A stretch of DNA of 64,000 nt from Blautia luti (lineage in GTDB: Bacteria > Bacillota > Clostridia > Lachnospirales > Lachnospiraceae), in contig NZ_JAAITI010000005.1 of the NCBI RefSeq assembly GCF_013304735.1, positions 62,001-126,000 on the forward strand. The letters are read 5' to 3'. The notes under the pieces are model-generated. The model saw only the letters and a program-made list of their open reading frames with translations. It was not told the origin of the DNA and searched no databases. A program made the translations under genes and the position numbers. Of this stretch, positions 17,009 to 26,632 are shown in pieces (position 1 is the first letter of the stretch; each line of letters begins with the position of its first letter).

Positions 17009-18052
17009 ATGGAAGAGGTGTTGAATGAGCGCAAGCAAAAAATCTTAAAAGCAATCATCAAGACCTATATGGAAACCGGAGAACCGGTTGGTTCCAGGAC
17101 CATTTCCAAGTATGCGGATCTCAATGTCAGTTCCGCAACGATCCGAAATGAAATGTCAGACCTGACAGATATGGGCTATATCGTCCAGCCTCATACCTCA
17201 GCAGGAAGGATTCCTTCAGATAAGGGCTACAGACTTTACGTCAATGAGTTGATGAAGGAGAAGGAAGCGGAGGTCGCAGAGCTGCGAGATCTGATCATTG
17301 AGAAGACAGATAAGATGGATAAGGTGCTTAAGAAGGTTGCGAAGGTTCTTGCTTCCAATACCAACTATGCTACCATGGTTTCCGTTCCGCAGTACAGCGG
17401 CAACAAGGTCAAGTTCATCCAGCTGTCGAGGATGAGCGAGCTTCAGCTTGTGGCAGTGGTTGTCAGTGACAACAACACAGTCCGGAACCAGATCATCAAT
17501 CTGGATGAGGAAATGGACGACCAGACGATCCTGAAACTGAATCTTCTTCTTAACACCAATCTCAATGGGATTCCAATCCAGGATATCAACCTTGGGATGA
17601 TCGCCAGACTGAAGGAACAGGCAGGCAGCCACAGCGGTGTGGTGGCAACGGTTCTGGATGCAGTGGCAGCCACCATTCATGTGGAAGAGGAAGATATGGA
17701 GATCTATACTTCAGGTGCAACTAACATTTTCAAGTATCCGGAGCTTGCCGATAAAGAGAAGGCAACGGAGCTGATCTCCGCATTTGAGGAGAAGCATGAA
17801 CTTGCCGATCTTGTAAAAGAACAGATGTCAGATGGAGAGAATACAGGAATTCAGGTTTACATCGGTGATGAGATGCCAATCCAGACCATGAAGGACTGCA
17901 GCATTGTAACTGCCAGATATGAACTGGGAGACGGAATGTACGGAACCATCGGGATCATCGGTCCCAAACGAATGGATTATGAGAATGTAGTGGACAGTCT
18001 GAAGGAACTGAAGAATCATCTGGATGACGTTTTGAAAAAGAAGAAAACTTAG
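17009..18052 (+). CDS. hrcA: Heat-inducible transcription repressor HrcA
   Basis: The 347-residue repressor has an N-terminal winged helix (SRTISKYADLNVSSATIRNEMSDL, then YIVQPHTSAGRIPSDKGYR), which is the HrcA signature. The GAF-like dimerisation part ends in the typical YELGDGMYGTIGIIGPKRMDY block. The start at 17009 (MEEVLNERK) has AAAGGAGA upstream; an open frame to 16937 overlaps the CIRCE and is rejected. It is the first gene of the heat-shock operon and autoregulated through the CIRCE at 16921. Confidence 0.97.
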   Translation: MEEVLNERKQKILKAIIKTYMETGEPVGSRTISKYADLNVSSATIRNEMSDLTDMGYIVQPHTSAGRIPSDKGYRLYVNELMKEKEAEVAELRDLIIEKTDKMDKVLKKVAKVLASNTNYATMVSVPQYSGNKVKFIQLSRMSELQLVAVVVSDNNTVRNQIINLDEEMDDQTILKLNLLLNTNLNGIPIQDINLGMIARLKEQAGSHSGVVATVLDAVAATIHVEEEDMEIYTSGATNIFKYPELADKEKATELISAFEEKHELADLVKEQMSDGENTGIQVYIGDEMPIQTMKDCSIVTARYELGDGMYGTIGIIGPKRMDYENVVDSLKELKNHLDDVLKKKKT

Positions 18053-18070
18053 AAAGGCGGTAGAAAAAAA

Positions 18071-18706
18071 GTGTCGGAGGAAACAAAGAAAACATCCGAA
18101 GAGCAGGAAGCGGAGAAGGAAATCCCCGTAACTGACGGAGATCAGGAAGAAGAAAACCTGACACCGGAGGGAGAAGATCTGCCGGAGGAAGAAAATAATA
18201 CTCCAGGCGAAGAAGCTGCCTCAGAGGATAAAAAAGAAGAAAAATCAAAAACTTCCTTCTTCGGAAAGAAGAAAAAAGATAAATCTGAGCAGAAGGTGGA
18301 GGAACTTACCGATCGCCTGAAGCGTACCATGGCTGAATTTGATAATTTCCGTAAAAGAACGGAAAAAGAAAAATCCAGCATGTACATCATCGGCGCAAAA
18401 GAGATCGTTGAAAAGATCCTGCCGGTTGTGGATAACTTCGAAAGAGGTCTTGCACAGGCACAGGAAGGCGATGCTTTTGCAGATGGAATGAAAATGATCT
18501 ACAAGCAGCTTACCACAACACTGGATGAGCTTGGTGTGAAGCCGATCGAAGCAGTGGGAAAGGAATTCAACCCGGATTTCCATAATGCAGTGATGCATGT
18601 GGAGGATGAAGAGGTTGGAGAGAACATCGTGGTGGAAGAATTTCAGAAGGGCTACACCTACAAGGATTTCGTAGTACGCCACAGTATGGTAAAGGTTGCA
18701 AACTAA
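18071..18706 (+). CDS. grpE: Nucleotide exchange factor GrpE
   Basis: The 211-residue protein starts at GTG 18071. A very acidic, disordered N-terminal ~75 residues is followed by the long dimer helix ([19 protein letters not shown]) and the beta-wing that contacts DnaK ([20 protein letters not shown]). GrpE releases ADP from DnaK. It lies 18 bp after hrcA and 53 bp before dnaK. Confidence 0.96.
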   Translation: MSEETKKTSEEQEAEKEIPVTDGDQEEENLTPEGEDLPEEENNTPGEEAASEDKKEEKSKTSFFGKKKKDKSEQKVEELTDRLKRTMAEFDNFRKRTEKEKSSMYIIGAKEIVEKILPVVDNFERGLAQAQEGDAFADGMKMIYKQLTTTLDELGVKPIEAVGKEFNPDFHNAVMHVEDEEVGENIVVEEFQKGYTYKDFVVRHSMVKVAN

Positions 18707-18759
18707 CTGACAACAAACTTTATTTTAACAGATACAGACTAAAACAGGAGGAAAAAATC

Positions 18760-20652
18760 ATGGGAAAGATTATTGGTATTGACTTAGGTACAACAAACAG
18801 CTGTGTAGCCGTAATGGAAGGTGGACAGCCAACAGTTATCGCAAATACAGAAGGCGCAAGAACAACACCATCCGTTGTAGCATTCACAAAGACAGGAGAG
18901 CGTCTGGTAGGTGAGCCTGCAAAACGTCAGGCAGTTACAAACGCAGACAGAACAATCTCCTCAATCAAAAGAGAGATGGGTACTGATTACCGTGTAACTA
19001 TCGACGACAAGAAATATTCTCCACAGGAGATCTCCGCAATGATCCTTCAGAAACTGAAAAAGGATGCAGAGGCTTATCTTGGTGAGAAAGTAACAGAGGC
19101 TGTTATCACAGTTCCGGCTTACTTCAACGACGCTCAGCGTCAGGCAACCAAAGATGCAGGTAAGATCGCAGGTCTTGATGTAAAACGTATCATCAACGAG
19201 CCTACAGCAGCAGCTCTTGCATATGGTCTTGACAATGAGAAAGAGCAGAAGATCATGGTATACGACCTTGGTGGTGGTACATTCGATGTATCTGTTATCG
19301 AGATCGGTGATGGCGTTATCGAGGTTCTTTCCACAGCTGGTAACAACCGTCTTGGTGGTGATGACTTTGATAAGAAGATCACAGACTACATGCTTTCCGA
19401 GTTCAAGAGAACTGAGGGCGTAGATCTTAGCAACGATAAGATGGCTCTTCAGAGACTGAAAGAGGCAGCTGAGAAAGCTAAGAAAGAGCTTTCTTCCGCA
19501 ACAACAACAAACATCAACCTTCCGTTCATCACAGCAACTGCTGAGGGACCGAAGCATTTTGATATGAACCTTACAAGAGCTAAATTCGATGAGCTGACAC
19601 ATGATCTTGTAGAGATGACTGCTGAGCCGGTTCGCCGTGCACTGTCTGATGCAGGTATCACAGCTTCCGAGCTTGGCCAGGTACTTCTGGTTGGTGGTTC
19701 TTCCCGTATCCCGGCAGTACAGGATAAGGTAAGACAGTTAACAGGCAAAGAGCCGAGCAAGAACCTGAATCCGGATGAGTGTGTTGCACTTGGTGCTTCC
19801 GTACAGGGTGGTAAACTTGCAGGTGATGCAGGTGCCGGTGATATCCTTCTTCTGGATGTTACTCCGCTGTCTCTGTCCATCGAGACAATGGGTGGTATCG
19901 CAACTCGTCTGATCGAGAGAAATACTACAATTCCTACAAAGAAGAGCCAGATTTTCTCCACAGCAGCAGATAACCAGACAGCTGTAGATATCAACGTTGT
20001 ACAGGGTGAGCGTCAGTTCGCAAAAGACAACAAATCCCTCGGCCAGTTCCGTCTGGATGGAATCCCGCCAGCACGTCGTGGAGTTCCGCAGATCGAGGTA
20101 ACATTTGATATTGATGCCAACGGTATCGTTAATGTATCCGCTAAAGACCTTGGAACAGGTAAAGAGCAGCACATCACAATCACAGCTGGTTCCAATATGT
20201 CCGATTCCGATATCGACAAAGCTGTCAAAGAAGCAGCTGAGTTCGAGGCTCAGGATAAGAAACGTAAAGAGGCGATCGACACAAGAAACAATGCAGACTC
20301 CATGGTATTCCAGGTTGAGAATGCACTGAAAGAAGCTGGCGACAAGCTTGACGCAAACGATAAAGCAAGTGTTGAGGCTGACCTCAATGCACTGAAAGAT
20401 CTTCTTGCACAGACAGCAAATGCTCAGGAGCTTACTGATTCTCAGGTTGCAGACATCAAGGCTGCACAGGAGAAGATGATGGAGAGCGCTCAGAAACTGT
20501 TCTCCAAGATGTATGAGCAGACTCAGGGAGCTCAGGGTCAGGCTGGTCCTGGACCGGATATGGGCAACATGGGCGGAAACGCTGGTGCTCAGGGCGGAAA
20601 TGAAGCAGGATACGGCGATGATGTTGTAGATGCTGATTACAAGGAAGTCTAA
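18760..20652 (+). CDS. dnaK: Molecular chaperone DnaK (Hsp70)
   Basis: The 630-residue Hsp70 has phosphate-1 loop [25 protein letters not shown], phosphate-2 [11 protein letters not shown] and the adenosine motif [12 protein letters not shown]. The substrate-binding domain begins at [14 protein letters not shown], and the glycine/glutamine-rich tail ends in the EVD-like DADYKEV. The ribosome site AGGAGG is strong. Codon use is highly biased (GTA, CTT, GAG), as expected for an abundant protein. It folds nascent and heat-damaged proteins with DnaJ and GrpE. Confidence 0.99.
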   Translation: MGKIIGIDLGTTNSCVAVMEGGQPTVIANTEGARTTPSVVAFTKTGERLVGEPAKRQAVTNADRTISSIKREMGTDYRVTIDDKKYSPQEISAMILQKLKKDAEAYLGEKVTEAVITVPAYFNDAQRQATKDAGKIAGLDVKRIINEPTAAALAYGLDNEKEQKIMVYDLGGGTFDVSVIEIGDGVIEVLSTAGNNRLGGDDFDKKITDYMLSEFKRTEGVDLSNDKMALQRLKEAAEKAKKELSSATTTNINLPFITATAEGPKHFDMNLTRAKFDELTHDLVEMTAEPVRRALSDAGITASELGQVLLVGGSSRIPAVQDKVRQLTGKEPSKNLNPDECVALGASVQGGKLAGDAGAGDILLLDVTPLSLSIETMGGIATRLIERNTTIPTKKSQIFSTAADNQTAVDINVVQGERQFAKDNKSLGQFRLDGIPPARRGVPQIEVTFDIDANGIVNVSAKDLGTGKEQHITITAGSNMSDSDIDKAVKEAAEFEAQDKKRKEAIDTRNNADSMVFQVENALKEAGDKLDANDKASVEADLNALKDLLAQTANAQELTDSQVADIKAAQEKMMESAQKLFSKMYEQTQGAQGQAGPGPDMGNMGGNAGAQGGNEAGYGDDVVDADYKEV

Positions 20653-20673
20653 GACAAGTAGGAAATAATTACA

Positions 20674-21873
20674 ATGGCTGATAAAAGAGATTATTATGAA
20701 GTCTTAGGTGTGGATAAAAACGCCGACGACGCAACATTAAAAAAAGCATATCGTAAGCTGGCCAAGAAATATCACCCGGATGTAAATCCGGGTGATAAAG
20801 AGGCTGAGGCGAAATTCAAAGAGGCGACAGAGGCGTACTCCGTTTTAAGTGATGCCGACAAGAGAAGACAGTATGATCAGTTTGGTCATGCAGCATTCGA
20901 AAACGGCGGCGGAGGCGGTGCCGGCGGCTTTGGCGGATTTGACTTCAACGGCGCAGATATGGGAGACATCTTCGGAGATATCTTCGGAGACCTGTTCGGC
21001 GGCGGAGGCAGAACCAGACGGGCCAACAACGGACCGATGAAGGGCGCCAACCTTCGTGCACGTGTGAACATTACTTTTGAGGAAGCGGTTTTCGGATGCG
21101 AGAAAGAGCTGGAAATCGTTCTGAAGGATGAGTGTACCACATGTCACGGAACCGGAGCGAAACCTGGAACATCACCGGTCACATGTCCGAAATGTAAAGG
21201 CCAGGGTCAGATCGTTTACACTCAGCAGTCCATGTTTGGTATGGTACGTAATGTCCAGACCTGTCCGGACTGTAATGGAACCGGTAAGGTGATCAAGGAT
21301 AAATGCAGTGCCTGCCGTGGAACCGGATATACTTCTTCCAGAAAGAAGATCCAGGTATCTGTACCGGCCGGTATCGACAATGGCCAGTGCATCCGTATTC
21401 GTGAAAAAGGTGAGCCGGGAACCAACGGCGGTCCGAGAGGAGATCTGCTGGTTGAGGTAAATGTAGCCCGTCATCCGATCTTCCAGAGACAGGATATGAA
21501 TATCTTTTCAACAGCTCCGATCACATTTGCACAGGCTGCACTTGGCGGGGAGATGCGTATCAATACGGTAGACGGTGAGGTTGCCTATGAGGTGAAACCG
21601 GGAACACAGACGGATACAAGAATCCGCCTGAAGGGCAAAGGTGTTCCGTCATTACGTAACAAGAACGTTCGTGGTGACCACTATGTAACACTGGTAGTCC
21701 AGACTCCGACTAACCTTAATGAGGAGGCAAAGAAAGCTTTGGAGGCTTTTGATGCGGCATGCGGCAACCGTCCGGCAGCAGACAGTACAGCCGAGACTTC
21801 CGAAAAATCTGAAAAAACAGAAAAGAAGAAAAAAGGTTTCCGTGAGAAAGTCAAGGAAATGTTTGAGGAATAA
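20674..21873 (+). CDS. dnaJ: Co-chaperone DnaJ (Hsp40)
   Basis: The 399-residue type I Hsp40 has a J domain with HPD ([11 protein letters not shown]), a Gly/Phe-rich linker near 70-110 and four CxxCxGxG zinc motifs: [24 protein letters not shown] and CSACRGTG. C-terminal substrate-binding sheets and a charged tail follow. It stimulates DnaK ATPase and delivers clients. It starts 21 bp after dnaK, and a terminator follows. Confidence 0.98.
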   Translation: MADKRDYYEVLGVDKNADDATLKKAYRKLAKKYHPDVNPGDKEAEAKFKEATEAYSVLSDADKRRQYDQFGHAAFENGGGGGAGGFGGFDFNGADMGDIFGDIFGDLFGGGGRTRRANNGPMKGANLRARVNITFEEAVFGCEKELEIVLKDECTTCHGTGAKPGTSPVTCPKCKGQGQIVYTQQSMFGMVRNVQTCPDCNGTGKVIKDKCSACRGTGYTSSRKKIQVSVPAGIDNGQCIRIREKGEPGTNGGPRGDLLVEVNVARHPIFQRQDMNIFSTAPITFAQAALGGEMRINTVDGEVAYEVKPGTQTDTRIRLKGKGVPSLRNKNVRGDHYVTLVVQTPTNLNEEAKKALEAFDAACGNRPAADSTAETSEKSEKTEKKKKGFREKVKEMFEE

Positions 21874-21888
21874 ATAAAGTGAAAACAG

Positions 21889-21921
21889 GAAAGAGGCATA
21901 AAAAGCCTCTTTCTTTTTTTT
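21889..21921 (+). terminator. Terminator after dnaJ
   Basis: GAAAGAGGC and GCCTCTTTC form a 9-bp stem with a 7-nt loop, followed by eight T. It separates the heat-shock genes from prmA, although partial read-through is likely given the conserved order. Confidence 0.9.
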
Positions 21922-22032
21922 CTGTATTCGTGTATATTAAAAGAAGTGCCCGTTTTCAGGGAAACAGAAAACAGGCAACAGACAGGAAAAGAAATCCGTA
22001 AATGTGTATACAGCATAAGGAGATATAGAAAT

Positions 22033-22986
22033 ATGAAATGGAACCGTTTTACACTTAAGACAAAAACAGAGGCAGAGGATATTGTGATCTGCACACTTGC
22101 CGAGGTGGGAATTGAAGGTGTGGAGATTCAGGATAAACAGCCGCTGACCGATGAGGACAAAGCGCAGATGTTCGTGGATATCATGCCGGAAGGACCGGCA
22201 GATGACGGCATCGCATATCTGAATTTCTATCTGGAAGAGGATGCAGATACAGAAGCCATTTTGAAAGATGTAAAAGAAGCACTGGAAGATTTAAGAAGCT
22301 TTGTGGATATCGGAGAAGCTACCATCACAGAATCCCAGACAGAGGATAAAGACTGGATCAACAACTGGAAACAGTATTTCCATCAGTTCTATGTGGATGA
22401 TATCCTGATTGTACCGTCATGGGAAGAAGTGAAGGCAGAGGATAAGGACAAGATGATCCTTCACATTGATCCGGGAACAGCTTTTGGTACAGGAATGCAC
22501 GAGACTACACAGCTTGTGATCCGCCAGCTGAAGAAATTTGTGAAGCCGGGAATGGAGATTCTGGATGTGGGAACCGGAAGCGGAATCCTTGGAATCGTTG
22601 CACTGAAGCTTGGTGCAGGCCATGTGGTTGGTACAGACCTTGATCCATGTGCAGTTCCGGCAGTATCTGAGAATAAGGAGGCCAACCAGATCGAGGAGAA
22701 ATCCTTTGACATGATGATCGGAAATATCATCGATGACAAAGACGTTCAGGATCAGGTAGGATATGAGAAATATGATATCGTAACTGCAAATATTCTGGCA
22801 GATGTTCTGGTACCGCTGACACCGGTGATCGTTGCACAGATGAAAAAAGGCGCTTATTACATTACATCTGGCATCCTGGATGTAAAAGAAGACGTTGTAG
22901 TGCAGGCTGTAAAAGACGCCGGACTGACTCTGGTAGAAGTGACTCATCAGGGCGAGTGGGTATCTGTGACAGCAAGAAAGGACTGA
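22033..22986 (+). CDS. prmA: Ribosomal protein L11 methyltransferase PrmA
   Basis: The 317-residue protein has the PrmA N-terminal domain (MKWNRFTLKTKTEAEDIV), the TEDKDWINNWKQYF block, HIDPGTAFGTGMHETT, and the SAM-binding LDVGTGSGILGIVALKLGA near 175. It trimethylates L11 in the cytoplasm. The start at 22033 follows AAGGAGA; the frame extends upstream to 21946 without a ribosome site. It is the first gene after the dnaJ terminator and nearly touches rsmE. Confidence 0.95.
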   Translation: MKWNRFTLKTKTEAEDIVICTLAEVGIEGVEIQDKQPLTDEDKAQMFVDIMPEGPADDGIAYLNFYLEEDADTEAILKDVKEALEDLRSFVDIGEATITESQTEDKDWINNWKQYFHQFYVDDILIVPSWEEVKAEDKDKMILHIDPGTAFGTGMHETTQLVIRQLKKFVKPGMEILDVGTGSGILGIVALKLGAGHVVGTDLDPCAVPAVSENKEANQIEEKSFDMMIGNIIDDKDVQDQVGYEKYDIVTANILADVLVPLTPVIVAQMKKGAYYITSGILDVKEDVVVQAVKDAGLTLVEVTHQGEWVSVTARKD

Positions 22987-22990
22987 TCTC

Positions 22991-23734
22991 ATGCAGCGAT
23001 TTTTTGTGGAACCTCATCAGATCGACGGGGAAAGACATGAGATCCACATCACAGGAAGTGATGTGAACCATATCGTGAACGTGCTCCGCATGAAAAAAGG
23101 CGAGGAGCTCTGGATCAGCGACAAGGAGAAAGAATATCACTGTGTGATCGAAAATGCCGGGGAGGATGAAGTGCTGCTCCACATCCTCTATGTCCAGGAG
23201 CCGGATTATGAGCTGAAAAACCGCATTTATCTTTTTCAGGGCCTGCCGAAAGCGGATAAGATGGAGCTGATCATCCAGAAAGCAGTGGAACTTGGGGCAT
23301 ACTCCGTAGTTCCGGTTTCAACCAGACGATGTGTGGTAAAACTGGATAACAGGAAAGCGGAAAAAAAGGTATCCCGCTGGCAGCAGATCGCGGAAAGCGC
23401 GGCAAAACAGTCCAAGCGCATGCTTGTTCCGGAAGTCCATTCCGTGATGACATTTAAGGAAGCCCTTGCTTACGCAAAAGAACTGGATGTTCTGCTGATC
23501 CCTTACGAACTTGCAAAAGGAATGAAAGAGACAAAGGAACTGATCCAGGCAATCGAACCGGGAAAAAGCATCGGTGTTTTTATCGGCCCGGAGGGTGGAT
23601 TTGAAGAGCAGGAAGTGGCAGATGCCATGGAAGCCGGTGCGAAACCGATCACCCTGGGACACCGGATCTTACGGACAGAAACTGCGGGACTCGCAGTACT
23701 TTCTGTTCTGATGTTTCAACTGGAGGATGAATAA
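22991..23734 (+). CDS. rsmE: 16S rRNA (uracil(1498)-N3)-methyltransferase RsmE
   Basis: The 247-residue SPOUT methyltransferase has an N-terminal PUA-like part (MQRFFVEPHQIDGERHEI) and the C-terminal trefoil-knot motifs IGPEGGFEEQEV and LGHRILRTETAGLAV. It methylates U1498 of 16S rRNA. The start is 4 bp after prmA with AAAGGA inside the prmA tail, so the two are probably coupled. Confidence 0.96.
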   Translation: MQRFFVEPHQIDGERHEIHITGSDVNHIVNVLRMKKGEELWISDKEKEYHCVIENAGEDEVLLHILYVQEPDYELKNRIYLFQGLPKADKMELIIQKAVELGAYSVVPVSTRRCVVKLDNRKAEKKVSRWQQIAESAAKQSKRMLVPEVHSVMTFKEALAYAKELDVLLIPYELAKGMKETKELIQAIEPGKSIGVFIGPEGGFEEQEVADAMEAGAKPITLGHRILRTETAGLAVLSVLMFQLEDE

Positions 23735-23737
23735 ACT

Positions 23738-24892
23738 ATGGAAGCATATTTTGACAATTCCGCGACAACGAGATGCTTCGATGAAGTAAAGGATATTGTC
23801 TGCAAAACCATGACAGGAGATTTCGGAAATCCTTCTGCCATGCATAAAAAGGGAATGGAAGCGGAGAATTACGTCCGCAAAAGCGCCCAAACCCTTGCAA
23901 AATTATTGAAAGTTAACGAAAAAGAGATTCTTTTTACCTCCGGTGGAACAGAATCAGATAATCTTGCCATTATCGGCGGCGTGGAAGCCAACAAGCGTAT
24001 GGGAAACCATATCATTACAACGGCAGTGGAGCATGCGGCAGTGGCTCAGCCTTTTGCCTATCTGAAAGACCAGGGTTATGAGGTGACCATCCTTCCTGTG
24101 GATCATCAGGGAGTTGTGAAACTGGAAGCGCTGGAAGCAGCTCTGCGCCCGGATACGATCCTGGTGTCTGTGATGTACGTGAATAACGAAGTGGGAGCTG
24201 TGATGCCGGTAGAAGAGATCGGAAAGCTCGTCCACGAAAAAAGCCCGAAAGCGCTTTTCCATGTAGATGCCATCCAGGCTTTCGGAAAGTACCGTATCTA
24301 TCCGAAAAAGCTGGGAATCGATCTTTTATCTGTAAGCAGTCACAAGATCCACGGACCAAAAGGCGTGGGCTTCCTCTACATCAACGAAAAAGTAAGAGTA
24401 CAGCCACAGATCCTTGGAGGCGGACAGCAGAACGGCATGCGTTCCGGAACAGACAATGTACCGGGAATTGCAGGCCTTGGCGTTGCCGCAGAGATGGTAT
24501 ATACAGATTTTGATAAAAAAATACAGCACCTTTATGACCTGAAAGAACGGATGGCAGAGGGACTTTCAAAGCTTGGAGACATCACCATCAACGGAATGCC
24601 TTTAAGAGAAGGGGCACCGCACATCATGAGTGTGACTTTCCACGGGGTCCGAAGCGAAGTCCTGCTCCATACACTGGAAGAATTCGGAGTATATATTTCC
24701 GCAGGAAGTGCATGCTCCAGTCATAAGAGAAAACCAAGTGCAACACTGACAGCTATGGGACTTTCAAGAGCAGATGTGGAGAGTACCGTCCGCATCAGTT
24801 TCTGTGAGGAGAATACTTTCGAAGAAGTAGATTACTGCTTGGAAGCCCTGGGAAAAACCATCCCGATGTTACGCAGGTATGCACGTCGATAG
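23738..24892 (+). CDS. Cysteine desulfurase (NifS/IscS family)
   Basis: The 384-residue PLP enzyme starts MEAYFDNSATTRCFDEV. The PLP lysine is in SSHKIHGPKGVGFLY and the catalytic Cys in SAGSACSSHKRKPS, followed by the ALGMSRADVESTVRISF-like end typical of class I enzymes. It mobilises sulfur from cysteine as a persulfide. Its place 3 bp after rsmE and 24 bp before thiI indicates a role as sulfur donor for tRNA 4-thiouridine, as with B. subtilis NifZ-ThiI. No iscU is nearby. Confidence 0.95.
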   Translation: MEAYFDNSATTRCFDEVKDIVCKTMTGDFGNPSAMHKKGMEAENYVRKSAQTLAKLLKVNEKEILFTSGGTESDNLAIIGGVEANKRMGNHIITTAVEHAAVAQPFAYLKDQGYEVTILPVDHQGVVKLEALEAALRPDTILVSVMYVNNEVGAVMPVEEIGKLVHEKSPKALFHVDAIQAFGKYRIYPKKLGIDLLSVSSHKIHGPKGVGFLYINEKVRVQPQILGGGQQNGMRSGTDNVPGIAGLGVAAEMVYTDFDKKIQHLYDLKERMAEGLSKLGDITINGMPLREGAPHIMSVTFHGVRSEVLLHTLEEFGVYISAGSACSSHKRKPSATLTAMGLSRADVESTVRISFCEENTFEEVDYCLEALGKTIPMLRRYARR

Positions 24893-24916
24893 AGAACACA
24901 CAAGAAAGGAATTTTT

Positions 24917-26098
24917 ATGTTAGTACATGCATTTTTGATCAAATATGCGGAAATCGCCCTGAAGGGAAAAAACCGCTACCGTTTTGAAGATGCTCTCGTA
25001 CATCAGATGGAGATTGCGCTCTCCAAGATCGAGGGAGATTTTGAAGTAAAAAAAGAGCAGGGAAGAGTCTATGTATTCTGCCCGGAGAATTATGATTACG
25101 ATGAGGCTGTAGACGCACTGCAGCACGTATTCGGTATCGTAGGTATCTGCCCGGTTATGATCTACGAAGAGCAGGGCTTTGAGAAACTTGCCGAAGACGT
25201 AGTAAGCTATATGAAACAGTGGCATCCGGACTTTAACGGAACCTTTAAGGTTTGGACACGCCGTGCAAAGAAATCCTATCCGATTAGCTCCATGGAAGTT
25301 AGCGCAGAGCTTGGCGGACGTATCCTGGATGCGTTCCCGGAGGCAAGTGTAGACGTTCATCATCCGGAATTGGATCTTTCTGTGGAGATCCGTGACAAGA
25401 TCTATGTATATTCCCAGACCATTCCGGGCGCAGGCGGAATGCCTATCGGAACAAACGGAAAAGCCATGCTGCTTCTTTCTGGCGGAATCGACAGCCCGGT
25501 TGCCGGTTACATGATCGCAAAACGTGGCGTTAAGATCGATGCGGTATATTTCCATGCACCGCCTTACACCAGCGAGCGTGCAAAACAGAAGGTCGTGGAT
25601 CTTGCCCGCCTGGTAGCCAAATACAGCGGACCGATCCGTCTCCATGTAGTTAATTTTACAGATATCCAGCTTTATATTTACGACCAGTGCCCACATGATG
25701 AGCTTACCATCATTATGAGAAGATACATGATGCGTATTGCCGAGCATTTTGCAAAAAAAGACCGCTGTCTCGGATTGATCACAGGTGAGAGTATCGGTCA
25801 GGTTGCAAGCCAGACATTACAGAGTCTTGCTTCCACAAACGAGGTCTGCACACTTCCGGTATATCGTCCGGTGATCGGTTTTGATAAAGAGGAGATTGTT
25901 CGGATTTCCAGAAAGATCGATACTTTTGAGACATCCATTCAGCCGTTTGAGGACTGCTGTACCATCTTTGTTGCAAAACATCCGGTAACCAAGCCGAATC
26001 TTAAGGTGATCCGCCGTTCCGAGCAGAAACTTTCTGAGAAGATCGATGAGCTGATGGAGACTGCTCTGAATACCACAGAGATCATTGAAATTCAGTGA
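24917..26098 (+). CDS. thiI: tRNA 4-thiouridine synthase ThiI
   Basis: The 393-residue protein has an N-terminal ferredoxin-like/THUMP part and a PP-loop ATPase motif LLLSGGIDSPVAGYM near residue 190. A later block, FEDCCTIFVAKHPVTKPN, is typical of ThiI. The rhodanese domain of the E. coli protein is absent, as usual in Firmicutes. It adenylates U8 of tRNA and inserts sulfur supplied by the adjacent cysteine desulfurase. Confidence 0.96.
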   Translation: MLVHAFLIKYAEIALKGKNRYRFEDALVHQMEIALSKIEGDFEVKKEQGRVYVFCPENYDYDEAVDALQHVFGIVGICPVMIYEEQGFEKLAEDVVSYMKQWHPDFNGTFKVWTRRAKKSYPISSMEVSAELGGRILDAFPEASVDVHHPELDLSVEIRDKIYVYSQTIPGAGGMPIGTNGKAMLLLSGGIDSPVAGYMIAKRGVKIDAVYFHAPPYTSERAKQKVVDLARLVAKYSGPIRLHVVNFTDIQLYIYDQCPHDELTIIMRRYMMRIAEHFAKKDRCLGLITGESIGQVASQTLQSLASTNEVCTLPVYRPVIGFDKEEIVRISRKIDTFETSIQPFEDCCTIFVAKHPVTKPNLKVIRRSEQKLSEKIDELMETALNTTEIIEIQ

Positions 26099-26150
26099 TT
26101 GTTTTTCCGTAAGAAAAAACAATCAGGGAACCCCGCTTTGGAGGTTCCCT
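26097..26150 (+). terminator. Tandem hairpins at the end of the hrcA-thiI run
   Basis: GATTGTTTTT/AAAAACAATC (26097-26106/26115-26124) starts within the thiI stop codon. It is followed at once by AGGGAACC/GGTTCCCT (26125-26132/26143-26150). Neither has a long T-run, but the pair plausibly ends the operon. Confidence 0.6.
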
Positions 26151-26212
26151 GGGATTATCAAACGGTATCAGAAAAAGGGAGATCATTGAGATCAGAAAAA
26201 TTCTGAAAACAT

Positions 26213-26246
26213 GAAAAAAGAGGAACTGTATCCAATACAGTTCCTC
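26213..26246 (-). terminator. Terminator of the HPr-like gene
   Basis: GAGGAACTGTAT and ATACAGTTCCTC form a perfect 12-bp stem with loop CCA. On the minus strand it is followed by a run of six T (complement of 26214-26219). Confidence 0.85.
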
Positions 26247-26264
26247 TCAAATATACATCATAGA

Positions 26265-26501
26265 TTAGTCGATTGTATATTTGGAAATAATCTGCATTAC
26301 GTTATCCAGAGCAGCGCCGTCTGCGTGGATGTTGAGGTCGATCGGCTTGGAAAGATCCAGGCTGAAGATACCCATGATGGATTTTGCATCGATCACATAT
26401 CTTCCGGATACTAAATCAAAATCGCAGTCGAATTTGCTGATCTCGTTTACGAATGCCTTCACCTTATCGATGGAGTTCAGTGAGATTTTAGCTGTTTTCA
26501 T
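26265..26501 (-). CDS. HPr-like protein lacking the phospho-histidine
   Basis: The 78-residue protein has the HPr fold pattern. RYVIDAKSIMGIFSLDLSKPIDL corresponds to the HPr stretch around Ser46 (KSASAKSLFKLQTLGL), and the C-terminal helix also aligns. The His15 loop (GLHTRPA in HPr) is replaced by NSIDKVKA, so it cannot accept phosphate from EI in the normal way. The serine of the KS motif is kept and could be an HPrK target. A GGAGG-type ribosome site lies upstream. It is a single-gene unit; a regulatory rather than transport role is inferred. Confidence 0.75.
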   Translation of the reverse strand: MKTAKISLNSIDKVKAFVNEISKFDCDFDLVSGRYVIDAKSIMGIFSLDLSKPIDLNIHADGAALDNVMQIISKYTID

Positions 26502-26632
26502 TATAATAACCTCCCTTGATAGATTTTTGTATTTACAGCTTTCATCTTACCTGTCGGCCCCAGAAAAGTCAAGGTAAAAAGAGATAAAAATTGTTTTAAT
26601 AATTAGTTAAAGTGTAAAAAAAGTGAGGAAAA

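Noticed and set aside
26097-26250. Short-spaced hairpins as a CRISPR-like array
   Set aside because: The stems differ in sequence from one another and there are no spacers; they are terminators of two convergent units.
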